Origin: Corallococcus sicarius | Lineage (GTDB): Bacteria; Myxococcota; Myxococcia; Myxococcales; Myxococcaceae | Length of the DNA: 52,331 bases | Assembly: GCF_003611735.1 (NCBI RefSeq) | Contig: NZ_RAWG01000029.1 | Span: 1-52,331 of the forward strand | Reading direction: 5' to 3' | Shown: in pieces, positions 25,336 to 32,089 of the stretch | Layout of the letters: each line of letters starts with the position of its first letter | Numbering within the stretch: the first letter of the stretch is position 1 | Position numbers and translations under genes: made by a program | The notes under the pieces: generated by a model | Seen by the model: only the letters and a program-made list of their open reading frames with translations | What the model was told of the DNA's origin: nothing | The model's database searches: none

Positions 25336-25364
25336 TTGAAGTCGAGCAGAGAAGTGGGTAGTAG
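25336..25364 (+). promoter_or_regulatory. Possible promoter for the tRNA pair
   Basis: TTGAAG (25336-25341) and TAGTAG (25359-25364) have the optimal 17-base spacing and would start transcription roughly 25 bases before tRNA-Gln. The -10 element matches the consensus at only about half its positions. Confidence 0.35.
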
Positions 25365-25395
25365 AAGCGCCCGAAGTCGCAGGTCCCGCAGCTCT

Positions 25396-25466
25396 TGGGG
25401 AATCGTCTAACGGCAGGACAGCAGACTCTGACTCTGCTTATCTAGGTTCGAATCCTAGTTCCCCAG
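25396..25466 (+). tRNA. tRNA-Gln (anticodon CUG)
   Basis: Acceptor arms TGGGGAA and TTCCCCA pair over 7 bp, with discriminator G. The anticodon stem GCAGA/TCTGC encloses the loop CTCTGAC, giving anticodon CTG, which reads CAG. The T-arm CTAGG-TTCGAAT-CCTAG is complete. The 3' CCA is not encoded. It is followed by a small 7-bp hairpin and, 76 bases on, by tRNA-Glu, so both probably come from one precursor. Confidence 0.95.
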
Positions 25467-25475
25467 CTGAAGTTC

Positions 25476-25496
25476 CTGGTTGACGTCAGCAACCAG
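25476..25496 (+). other. Hairpin in the spacer between the two tRNAs
   Basis: CTGGTTG and CAACCAG pair perfectly around the loop ACGTCAG, 9 bases after tRNA-Gln. There is no T-run, so it is more likely a precursor-RNA processing or stability element than a terminator. Two copies of TGTAGGAA, 30 bases apart (25501 and 25531), occupy the rest of the spacer. Confidence 0.45.
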
Positions 25497-25542
25497 AAAA
25501 TGTAGGAAGCGTCGGCATCAAAGGCGCGGTTGTAGGAAAGCC

Positions 25543-25614
25543 GGCCCTGTCGTCTAGTGGTTAGGACGGAGCCCTCTCACGGCTCAAACTCGGGTTCGAA
25601 TCCCGGCAGGGTCA
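25543..25614 (+). tRNA. tRNA-Glu (anticodon CUC)
   Basis: Acceptor arms GGCCCTG and CAGGGTC pair over 7 bp with one G-U, with discriminator A. The anticodon stem GAGCC/GGCTC encloses CTCTCAC, giving anticodon CTC, which reads GAG. The T-arm CGGG-TTCGAAT-CCCG is present, and CCA is not encoded. It is a substrate of GluRS, encoded about 0.7 kb upstream, and its charged form is the substrate of HemA, encoded about 24 kb downstream. Confidence 0.95.
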
Positions 25615-25616
25615 CT

Positions 25617-25658
25617 GAGACGCCCACCTTCTGAAAAGAAGGTGGGCGTTTCGCTTTT
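25617..25658 (+). terminator. Strong intrinsic terminator after tRNA-Glu
   Basis: The arms ACGCCCACCTTC and GAAGGTGGGCGT form a perfect 12-bp stem, extendable to 16 bp with one G-U pair. They enclose the loop TGAAAA and are followed by TTCGCTTTT. It begins two bases after the tRNA and should end the gltX/tRNA transcripts. Confidence 0.88.
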
Positions 25659-25684
25659 GCGGGCTTGGGATGCCACGGGCGCCT

Positions 25685-25742
25685 CCCGGCCTCGAAGCCC
25701 CCAGAGGCTCCGAGGCCGAGCTCCGAGGCCCGGCCTCGAAGC
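25685..25742. repeat. Short direct repeats in the gap before the response-regulator gene
   Basis: The 14-mer CCCGGCCTCGAAGC occurs at 25685-25698 and 25729-25742. Between them are permutations of CTCCGAGGCC, some in inverted orientation (GGCCGAGCTCCGAGGCC). The element fills much of the gap between the tRNA terminator and the end of the response-regulator gene at 25774. It has no coding signal I trust. Confidence 0.55.
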
Positions 25743-25773
25743 TCCGAAGCTCGGCATCCTCGCCCTGCCCTCT

Positions 25774-26757
25774 TCAGGCCGCCGTGATGCTCTGGCGGAA
25801 GGTGTCCAGCGCGGCGGTGAGCCGCTCCTGGGCCCGCTGGATGCCCCGGCGCATCAGCAGCATGCGCACCTTCTCCGGCAGGACGCGGGCGGCGTTGGTC
25901 TGCCCGTAGCCCACCAGGTCCATGCGAAGGGTGATGGCCTCCAGCAGGTCGCTCAGGTCGGCGTCGGCGCCGGCCAGGAGCACCACGTCGGGAGAGCCGC
26001 CCTGGAGGCGCTCGGCCAGCGTGCGCCACTGCGGGTCTCCGGTCTCCACCACCACCACGTCCGCGCCCTCCAACTGGGGCGAGTACGGCGGCAGGTCCAC
26101 CACCTCGAAGCGCGCGTCCTGCAGCACCTTCACGGCCTCGCTGCTGCCCACCACCGCCACGTGGCCGTGCTGGCCCAGGCGCACCGTCTCCTCGTAGTTG
26201 CGCAGCTCCGTCTCCAGCGCCACGTGCGCGGGCTCCGGCGCGTCGCGGCCCGCGTCCAGCAGCGCCGCGGCCTGACGGGCGACCTCGCGGGCACCGTTGC
26301 GCGTGCGCACGCGCTCCGTCCTGCGCTCCAGCGCGGCGCGCACCTTGGCGCGCAGCACGCGCAGGTCGTCGAAGGGCTTGAGGATGTAGTCGCTGGCGCC
26401 GGCGGCGAAGGCGGCGATGACGGACTCGGAGCTGGCGTAGGCGGTGATCATCACCGCCTCCAGCGCGGGCTGCATCCGGCGCGCCTCCGCGATCAGCTCC
26501 ACGCCGCCCATGCCGGGCAGGTTCTTGTCCGTCACCAGCACGTCGAAGCGCTGGTCCTTCAAGAGCACGAGCGCCTCTTCCGCGCTGCCCACGGGGGACA
26601 CGACGAGGTCCGCTTCACGCCCCAGGAGGCGCACGCAGATGTCGAGCACCACCGGCTCGTCATCCACCAGCAGCACCTTCGAGGCGAGCGTCCCCCGCCC
26701 TTCCCCATCACCTTCGCCGGTCTCGAACGGGAGATCCATGAATTGGGAGGATCGCAC
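25774..26757 (-). CDS. Response regulator with receiver and unknown C-terminal domain
   Basis: 327 residues. A receiver domain occupies about 25-150: acidic pocket in KVLLVDDEP, phosphorylation site in VLVTDKNLPGMGG (D77 from GTG 26757), MITAYAS and ILKPFDD. A helical linker follows, and then a second alpha/beta segment from about 205 (HVAVVGSSEAVKVLQDARFE, ADVVVVETGDPQW, DVVLLAGADADL). That segment has receiver-like strand order but lacks a clear acidic pocket and Lys. No DNA-binding or enzymatic output domain is visible, so signalling by protein contact is likely. ATG 26739 is an alternative start. It does not form an obvious operon: the gene upstream is divergent and the tRNA terminator lies downstream. 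Confidence 0.87.
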   Translation of the reverse strand: MRSSQFMDLPFETGEGDGEGRGTLASKVLLVDDEPVVLDICVRLLGREADLVVSPVGSAEEALVLLKDQRFDVLVTDKNLPGMGGVELIAEARRMQPALEAVMITAYASSESVIAAFAAGASDYILKPFDDLRVLRAKVRAALERRTERVRTRNGAREVARQAAALLDAGRDAPEPAHVALETELRNYEETVRLGQHGHVAVVGSSEAVKVLQDARFEVVDLPPYSPQLEGADVVVVETGDPQWRTLAERLQGGSPDVVLLAGADADLSDLLEAITLRMDLVGYGQTNAARVLPEKVRMLLMRRGIQRAQERLTAALDTFRQSITAA

Positions 26758-26811
26758 AGCTCACGTCCAACTTCGAGGGTGGGAAACGGGAGGTGCGCCT
26801 ATGCTCGCGCA

Positions 26812-27390
26812 GTGAGCTTCGAAGACGCGCTCCGGGAGAACCGGGTGCCGCCGCTGCTGGGCGACGTGCGGCTGTTCTACGACGGCGGGCGGCTGGTGGG
26901 TGAGTCCCTGCCGCCGCCCTGGATGCTGAGGCTGCTGCCGTCGCTCTGCCTGGGGCTCGCCGGGGTGGCGACGGTGGTGGGCCTGGTGCTGCTCGTCCTG
27001 GACACCGCCCGGACACCGGGCGCCGCGGCCCTGCTGCTCCTGCTCGCGGGGGCCCTGGTGGCGGGCGCGCTCCTCCTGGAGGCCCAGCTCAAGCGCCGCC
27101 GCTTCGTCCTGCACTTCAAGACGGAGTCGCTGCGGCTGGAGACGCTCGCGTGGGCGCCGGGGGCCGCGCGCACGGAGACGCTGCCCTTCGACGACGTGCG
27201 CGCGGTGCACATCGTGCAGCCGCCGGGTGGCGGCTACTCACTCGTGGTGGAGTACGGCCCCGAAGCGGCGCCCCGGCGCGCACTCCTGGTGCGGGACGTG
27301 CGGCCCTCGGAGGGGGAGACCCTCCACCGGGTGTGGCGCCTCTTGCACAACGCCTTCGGGCTCAAGGGGGCGGGGCTCGCCGGAAGATGA
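26812..27390 (+). CDS. Small membrane protein of unknown function
   Basis: 192 residues from GTG 26812. A soluble N-terminus (FEDALRENRVPPLLGDVRLF) is followed by two closely spaced transmembrane helices (SLCLGLAGVATVVGLVLLVL and AAALLLLLAGALVAGALLLE). A cytosolic C-terminal domain follows, with a beta-rich pattern resembling a PH-like or bPH fold (RRFVLHFKTESLRLETLAW, FDDVRAVHIVQPPGGGYSLV). The frame is open far upstream, but only this part has membrane-protein composition and sensible codon use. The 3' end overlaps the convergent receiver-kinase gene by 29 bp. The family is not recognised. Confidence 0.7.
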   Translation: MSFEDALRENRVPPLLGDVRLFYDGGRLVGESLPPPWMLRLLPSLCLGLAGVATVVGLVLLVLDTARTPGAAALLLLLAGALVAGALLLEAQLKRRRFVLHFKTESLRLETLAWAPGAARTETLPFDDVRAVHIVQPPGGGYSLVVEYGPEAAPRRALLVRDVRPSEGETLHRVWRLLHNAFGLKGAGLAGR

Positions 27391-28519
27391 GCTCGATCTC
27401 CGTGCCCTCACCCGGCGTGGACGACAGGCGGAGCTGACCTCCGAACTGCGTCACCAGCTCCTTGCAGATGGACAGGCCCAGCCCCGTGCCGATGCCCACG
27501 GGCTTCGTGGTGAACAGCGGTTGGAACACGCGCTCCTGCAGGGCGAGCGGGATGCCGCACCCGTTGTCCACCACGGACAGCACCACTTCGGACTCGCGCG
27601 CCGCCCACTTCACGTCGATGCGGCCCGGGCGGCCCGTGCCCTCCATCGCCTGCGCCGCGTTGACGATGAGGTTGAGCAACACCTGGCACAGCTTCACCGG
27701 CCCGAAGACGATGCGCACGGGGTCGCCGTTGCTCGACAGCCGCGCCTTGTCCCGCACCTCCGCTCGCGCCAGCTTCACCGCGAAGGAGACGACCTCGGCC
27801 ACGTCCGCGGTGGCCTCCATGTCCTCGCCGCGCGCCTGGGCGCGCAGGCCCAGCGCCACCTCGCGCAGGTGGCCCGCGCCCTCCGACAGGTCCTTGATGA
27901 GCGCCGGCAGGTCCTCGATGGTGGAGGACACCTCCGCGTCCGGATCCGTCGCCAGGTGGCGCGACACGTACTGCACCACGCAGTGCATGTCGCGCTGGAG
28001 CGAGGACACGTTCTGCGTGAGGTAGCCCACCGGTCCCATCAGCTCGTGCGCGATGCCCGCGGTGACTTGCCCCAGCGTGGCCAGACGCTCGGACTTCATC
28101 ATCCGGCCTTCCACCTCGCGGATGCGCAGCTCCAGCCGGGCGATCTTGAGCGCGTCCTCCAGCGCCGCCAGCAACTCCGCGCGATCCCACGGCTTGACGA
28201 AGTAGCGCGTCACCTGGCCGCGGTTGACGGCGTCGATGACGGCCTGCATGTCCGCGTACGCCGTGACGAGCATGCGCTTGGCGTCCGGTGCGATGGTGCG
28301 GGCGCGCTCCAGCAACTCCACGCCCGTCATCCCCGGCATGCGCTGGTCCGACAGCACCACGCCAATCTCCCCACGCCGCTGCTCCAGCAGCGCCAGGGCC
28401 TCGTTGGGGGACGAGCACCGGAAGATGCGAAACCGCTGCCCGAAGTTGGCGTCGAACACCCTCAGGTTGAGGGCGTCGTCGTCCACGTACAGCACGGCGG
28501 GCAGGTCCGAGGCGTTCAT
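27362..28519 (-). CDS. Receiver-histidine kinase hybrid
   Basis: 385 residues with the receiver at the N-terminus: VLYVDDDALN, VVLSDQRMPGMTG (D58), MLVTAYAD and YFVKPWD. A coiled-coil and HisKA dimerisation helix follow, with the H-box TAGIAHELMGPVGYL (H158). The HATPase domain has an N-box (LLNLIVNAAQAM), DNGCG and GTGLGLS, all intact. This N-terminal-receiver layout suits an intermediate in a branched phosphorelay rather than a membrane sensor, since no transmembrane segment is present. ATG 28519 has GGAGGAG just upstream. An inverted repeat centred at 28612 lies about 90 bp before the start and may be an operator. Confidence 0.94.
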   Translation of the reverse strand: MNASDLPAVLYVDDDALNLRVFDANFGQRFRIFRCSSPNEALALLEQRRGEIGVVLSDQRMPGMTGVELLERARTIAPDAKRMLVTAYADMQAVIDAVNRGQVTRYFVKPWDRAELLAALEDALKIARLELRIREVEGRMMKSERLATLGQVTAGIAHELMGPVGYLTQNVSSLQRDMHCVVQYVSRHLATDPDAEVSSTIEDLPALIKDLSEGAGHLREVALGLRAQARGEDMEATADVAEVVSFAVKLARAEVRDKARLSSNGDPVRIVFGPVKLCQVLLNLIVNAAQAMEGTGRPGRIDVKWAARESEVVLSVVDNGCGIPLALQERVFQPLFTTKPVGIGTGLGLSICKELVTQFGGQLRLSSTPGEGTEIELIFRRAPPP

Positions 28520-28604
28520 GGAGCTCCTCCAGACCGTGGCTTCCTCATCCGGAAGACAGGCTGGTCGCGCCGAAGATAACGCGCACCTCCGACCGCGCGC
28601 CTGG

Positions 28605-28619
28605 GGGTACGTTGTACCC
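28605..28619. promoter_or_regulatory. GGGTAC inverted repeat upstream of the receiver-kinase gene
   Basis: GGGTAC-GTT-GTACCC is a perfect 6-bp inverted repeat with a 3-base spacer. A third half-site, GGGTAC, lies at 28642-28647. These sites fall between the DUF2795 gene and the receiver-kinase start, where a transcription factor could control the latter. Confidence 0.4.
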
Positions 28620-28667
28620 AGGGCCGGAGGTGGGCTTCGAGGGGTACACCGAAGGGGAGCGCCCGAC

Positions 28668-28940
28668 TCAGGCGGTGAGGTCCTCGACGGCGTGGACCAC
28701 GGCCTCCACGGAGGGGAAACGCCCCCGGGGCAGCGCGCCCAGCTGCGACAGCACGTGCGACGGCGCCTCGTTCTCGCGCGCCACCCACGTCAGCTGCTCC
28801 GCGGTGAGGGGGAACACCGCGCCCTGAAGCGCCTGCTGCAGCGAGTGCGCCAGGGACACCACCGGGGCCAACGGAGCCGGCGAAGGCTCCACCTCCCGCA
28901 GTCCAAGTCCCAGGCGCTCGCGAGTCATGTCGTCGTTCAT
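28668..28940 (-). CDS. DUF2795-family small protein
   Basis: 90 residues. The C-terminal 50 (VFPLTAEQLTWVARENEAP, then LSQLGALPRGRFPSVEAVVHAV) match the DUF2795 pattern: a helical domain in which a Leu-Pro turn precedes a final helix. The N-terminal 35 residues are Pro/Leu-rich. DUF2795 proteins are small, soluble and of unknown function. ATG 28940 has a weak ribosome site; ATG 28928 (MTRERLGL) is possible. It is divergent from the 68-residue gene across 183 bp that contain a T-run (28981-28988) but no site I can name. Confidence 0.8.
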   Translation of the reverse strand: MNDDMTRERLGLGLREVEPSPAPLAPVVSLAHSLQQALQGAVFPLTAEQLTWVARENEAPSHVLSQLGALPRGRFPSVEAVVHAVEDLTA

Positions 28941-29123
28941 TGGCTCAGAAGTTAAGCAGCGAACCGCGCCGGCTGCTGGTCTTTTTTCGTCATCCGAAGG
29001 GAGTCAGGCAGGCGAGCGCCTCCCACCCACATCCCCCCGGGTGGCCGCTCCACGCCGGACATCCCACCGTACCGCCAGGAAGTCCCCTTTCAGGCCCTGC
29101 TCGCGCGGGGGAGGAGCGACACC

Positions 29124-29330
29124 ATGGCGAAAAAGAAGCAGCAGGACCCGCAGCCCGTGAAGCACGTCCAGGCGACCCGCCCGGAGCCGTGGCCCGGCAT
29201 CCAGGGGCGCTCCCAGGAGCATGAGGAGGAGCTGCCCACGGGCACGAAGCGTTCCGAGCAGGCGAGCGTCACCGACGCGCAGCGTCAGCTGGAGAAGGAC
29301 GTGGAGTCGGACGAGCCGACGCGGGAGTAG
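29124..29330 (+). CDS. Small hydrophilic protein of unknown function
   Basis: 68 residues rich in Lys, Gln, Glu and Pro, with no hydrophobic core (MAKKKQQDPQPVKHVQATRP, ..., QRQLEKDVESDEPTRE), so it is probably disordered. Its start is well supported: GGGGGAGGAGCG lies directly before ATG 29124. A 10-bp hairpin follows the stop. Proteins of this type occur in many genomes without a known role; nothing here indicates one. It lies alone between the divergent DUF2795 gene and the convergent pyruvate dehydrogenase operon. Confidence 0.75.
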   Translation: MAKKKQQDPQPVKHVQATRPEPWPGIQGRSQEHEEELPTGTKRSEQASVTDAQRQLEKDVESDEPTRE

Positions 29331-29345
29331 CCAGCACCGTCCCTG

Positions 29346-29370
29346 GCCCCCGTGCAGGACGCACGGGGGC
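29346..29370. terminator. GC-rich hairpin between convergent genes
   Basis: GCCCCCGTGC and GCACGGGGGC form a perfect 10-bp stem around AGGAC, between the small gene (stop 29330) and pdhC (stop 29397). There is no T-run, so it may act as a bidirectional, weak or factor-assisted terminator. Confidence 0.5.
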
Positions 29371-29396
29371 GAGGGGGTGGGTGGGCGGCTCGACCG

Positions 29397-31043
29397 CTAG
29401 AACAGCAGACGCGTGGGGTGCTCGAGCAGGCCCTTCAGCTCGCGCAGGTACTCCGCGCCGGTGGCCCCGTCGATGACGCGGTGGTCACCCGACAGCGTCA
29501 CCGTCATCACCTTGCGCACGACGACCTGGCCGTCACGGGCCACGGCCTTCTCCGCCACCGCGCCCACCGCGAGGATGGCGGACTGGGGCGGGTTGATGAC
29601 GGCGATGAACTGGTCGATGCCGTACATGCCCAGGTTGCTCACCGTGAGCGACCCGCCGGTGTACTCGGCGGGCTTCAGGGCGCGCTTGCGGGCGCGCTCC
29701 GCCATGTCGCGGGACTCGGCGGAGATGGTCTGCAGGCCCTTGAGGTCCGCGTCGCGGATGACGGGCGTGATGAGCCCGTCCTCGATGGCGACCGCGATGC
29801 CCACGTCCACGGTGCCGTAGTGCAGCACCTGGTCGCCCTGGAGCGACACGTTCATCTTCGGGGAGCGGCGCAGCGCGATGGCCGCCGCCTTCACGATGAT
29901 GTCGTTGACGGACACCTTCACGTCCAGCGCCTTGGCCTCCTCGCGGATCTTCACCGCGGCCTCCATCTCCACCTCGACGGTGAGATAGAAGTGCGGCACG
30001 CCGGGCTTCACCTCCGACATGCGCTGGCCAATCACCTTGCGCATGGAGGACATGGGCACGGCCTGCGGCTCCGGACGGGTGCCGAACGCGCGGGCCTCGG
30101 GCTGCGCACCGGCCTTCTTCGCCGCGGGCGCCGCCTGCTGGGCAGGAGCCTTCGCCAGGCCCTGGCCCAGCGCCTGCTCCACGTCGCGCTTCACCACGCG
30201 CCCGAGCGGACCGGAGCCCCGCACCTGCGCGAGATCCAACCCACGCTCCTGCGCCATCTTCTTCGCCAGCGGGCTGGCGCGAAGCCGGCCTCCCCCGCTG
30301 GCGGCCGGAGCGGGCTCGCGGCGCAGCGGAACCACCTGGGCTCCGGCGGGCGGTGCGGACGGTGCCGCGGCGGCCTTCGGCGCGGAGGGCGCGACCGCCG
30401 GAGCGGAGGCCCCGGCCTTGGCACCCTTCGGGGTGAGGAACGCGATGGGCGCACCGACGGTGGCCAGGTCGCCCTCGCCCACGACGATGCGCGCGAGCGT
30501 GCCGTCGTCGTACGCCTCCACCTCGAGGTTGGACTTGTCCGTCTCCACCTCGGCGATGGCGTCACCGGAGGAGACCTTGTCGCCCTCCTTCTTGAGCCAC
30601 TTGACGATCTTCCCCTCCTTCATCGTCGGGGAGAGCGAGGGCATCAGGATGGCAAGCCCCTCACCCGCGCCGGACGCGGCGGGGGCCTGCTCCGGAGCCT
30701 TCGCGGGCGGGGCCGCGGGCTTCGGGGCTTCAGCCTTGGGGGCTTCGCTCTTCGGAGCTTCGGACTTCGCGGCCGCGGCGGGCGGTCCGCCGGAGACCTT
30801 CTCGCCCTTGGCGCCGAGGTAGCCGATGGGAGCCCCCACCGTCGCGACCTCGCCTTCGGGCACGGAGATCTGCAGCAGGTAGCCGTCGTCGAAGGCCTCC
30901 ACCTCGAGGTTGGACTTGTCCGTCTCCACCTCGGCGATGGCGTCACCGGAGGCGATCTTGTCTCCGACCTTCTTCAGCCACTTGATGATCTTCCCCTCCT
31001 TCATCGTCGGGGACAGGCTGGGCATCTGGATGGGCGTCGCCAT
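29397..31043 (-). CDS. pdhC: Pyruvate dehydrogenase E2, dihydrolipoyl acetyltransferase
   Basis: 548-residue acyltransferase core of the pyruvate dehydrogenase complex; it transfers the acetyl group from lipoyl arms to CoA. Two lipoyl domains are present, each with ETDKSNLEVEA, so the lipoylated lysines are K43 and K170. They are joined by Ala/Pro-rich linkers. A peripheral-subunit-binding domain follows (RASPLAKKMAQERGLD, GSGPLGRVVKRD), then the catalytic domain with the DHRVIDG-type active site in TLSGDHRVIDGATGAEYL. The two lipoyl repeats are nearly identical in DNA. Last gene of the leftward pdhA-pdhB-pdhC operon, 3 bp after pdhB. The E3 component is not in the window. Confidence 0.96.
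   Translation of the reverse strand: MATPIQMPSLSPTMKEGKIIKWLKKVGDKIASGDAIAEVETDKSNLEVEAFDDGYLLQISVPEGEVATVGAPIGYLGAKGEKVSGGPPAAAAKSEAPKSEAPKAEAPKPAAPPAKAPEQAPAASGAGEGLAILMPSLSPTMKEGKIVKWLKKEGDKVSSGDAIAEVETDKSNLEVEAYDDGTLARIVVGEGDLATVGAPIAFLTPKGAKAGASAPAVAPSAPKAAAAPSAPPAGAQVVPLRREPAPAASGGGRLRASPLAKKMAQERGLDLAQVRGSGPLGRVVKRDVEQALGQGLAKAPAQQAAPAAKKAGAQPEARAFGTRPEPQAVPMSSMRKVIGQRMSEVKPGVPHFYLTVEVEMEAAVKIREEAKALDVKVSVNDIIVKAAAIALRRSPKMNVSLQGDQVLHYGTVDVGIAVAIEDGLITPVIRDADLKGLQTISAESRDMAERARKRALKPAEYTGGSLTVSNLGMYGIDQFIAVINPPQSAILAVGAVAEKAVARDGQVVVRKVMTVTLSGDHRVIDGATGAEYLRELKGLLEHPTRLLF
30514..30952. repeat. Duplicated lipoyl-domain segment inside pdhC
   Basis: A 58-base stretch at 30514-30571 recurs without change at 30895-30952 (offset 381), around the lipoyl-lysine codons. 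Flanking bases also match closely (TCTTCCCCTCCTTCATCGTC occurs in both). The lack of even silent differences points to recent duplication or gene conversion between the two lipoyl domains. Confidence 0.8.
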
Positions 31044-31046
31044 CGC

Positions 31047-32033
31047 TCAGGCTCCCTCGCGGTACAGGACCTTCTTGATGGCCGCGATGATCTTGGGCGC
31101 GTCCGGCTGGGTCGCGTTCTCCAGGTTCGCCGCATAGGACATGTTCACGTCGAGCCCGGTGACGCGCACCACGGGCGCGTCCAGCTCGTCGAACGCCTGG
31201 GACTGGATGAGGTCCACCACGGACGCGCCAATGCCGGCCAGCGCCCAGCCCTCCTCGCAGATGACGGCGCGGTTCGTCTTGCGCACGCTCTTGAGGATGG
31301 CCTCTTCATCCAGGGGACGCAGGGTGCGCAGGTCCAGCACCTCCACGCTGATGCCTTCCTTCTCCAGGGCCTCCGCGGCCTCCATGCAGAAGTAGTACAT
31401 CCGGCTCCAGGTGATCAGCGTGACGTCGGTGCCCTCACGCTTCACGTCCGCCACGCCCAGGGGGACGATGTGCTCGCCCTCCGGCACCTCGCCCTTGAGC
31501 GCGTAGAGCCGCTCGCCCTCGAACATGATGACCGGGTTCTCGTCCCGGATGGCGCTCTTGAGCATGCCCTTGGCGTCCGCCGGGGTCGCCGGGGCAATCA
31601 CCTTCAGGCCGGGGAAGTGCGCGTAGTTTGCCTCCAGCGACTGGCTGTGCTGGCTGGACAGCCGGCCGCCCGCGCCGCCCGGGCCGCGGAACACGATGGG
31701 GCAGCGCAGCTGGCCGCCGCTCATGTGGCGCAGCTTGGCCGCGTTGTTGACGATCTGGTCCATCGCCAGGATGGCGAAGTTCCAGGTCATCATCTCCACC
31801 ACCGGGCGCAGGCCCACGGCGGCGGCGCCCACGCTCAGGCCGGTGAAGCCCAGCTCGCTGATGGGCGCATCGATGATGCGCGCGCTGCCAAACTTGTCCA
31901 GCAGGCCCTGGGACACCTTGAAGGCGCCGTTGTAGCGACCCACTTCCTCGCCAATGAGGAACACATTGGCGTCGCGCTCCATCTCCTCGGCGAGCGCCTG
32001 GTTCAACGCTTCGCGATACATCAACTCGGGCAT
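31047..32033 (-). CDS. pdhB: Pyruvate dehydrogenase E1 component, beta subunit
   Basis: 328 residues; forms the alpha2-beta2 thiamine-diphosphate decarboxylase with PdhA. It contains the typical N-terminus (YREALNQALAEEMERDANVF), IGEEVGRYNGAFKVS with the catalytic glutamate region, and the conserved RGPGGAGGRLSSQHSQS loop. C-terminal segments include DLRTLRPLDEEAILKSV and AVICEEGWALAGIGASV. ATG 32033 has GGAG upstream. It lies 56 bp after pdhA and 3 bp before pdhC, so the three subunits are probably made from one mRNA. The family also includes branched-chain and acetoin dehydrogenases; the lipoyl partner and motifs favour pyruvate. Confidence 0.95.
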   Translation of the reverse strand: MPELMYREALNQALAEEMERDANVFLIGEEVGRYNGAFKVSQGLLDKFGSARIIDAPISELGFTGLSVGAAAVGLRPVVEMMTWNFAILAMDQIVNNAAKLRHMSGGQLRCPIVFRGPGGAGGRLSSQHSQSLEANYAHFPGLKVIAPATPADAKGMLKSAIRDENPVIMFEGERLYALKGEVPEGEHIVPLGVADVKREGTDVTLITWSRMYYFCMEAAEALEKEGISVEVLDLRTLRPLDEEAILKSVRKTNRAVICEEGWALAGIGASVVDLIQSQAFDELDAPVVRVTGLDVNMSYAANLENATQPDAPKIIAAIKKVLYREGA

Positions 32034-32089
32034 CGTCGGCTCCGAACTCGAACTCGAAAGGGTTGTGTGCCTGGGGGAAGGACCGAGCG

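Noticed and set aside
25655-25773. CRISPR-like or mobile-element remnant at the short repeats
   Set aside because: There are only two 14-base copies, without regular spacers, target-site duplications or a nearby integrase, even though tRNA genes are often integration sites.
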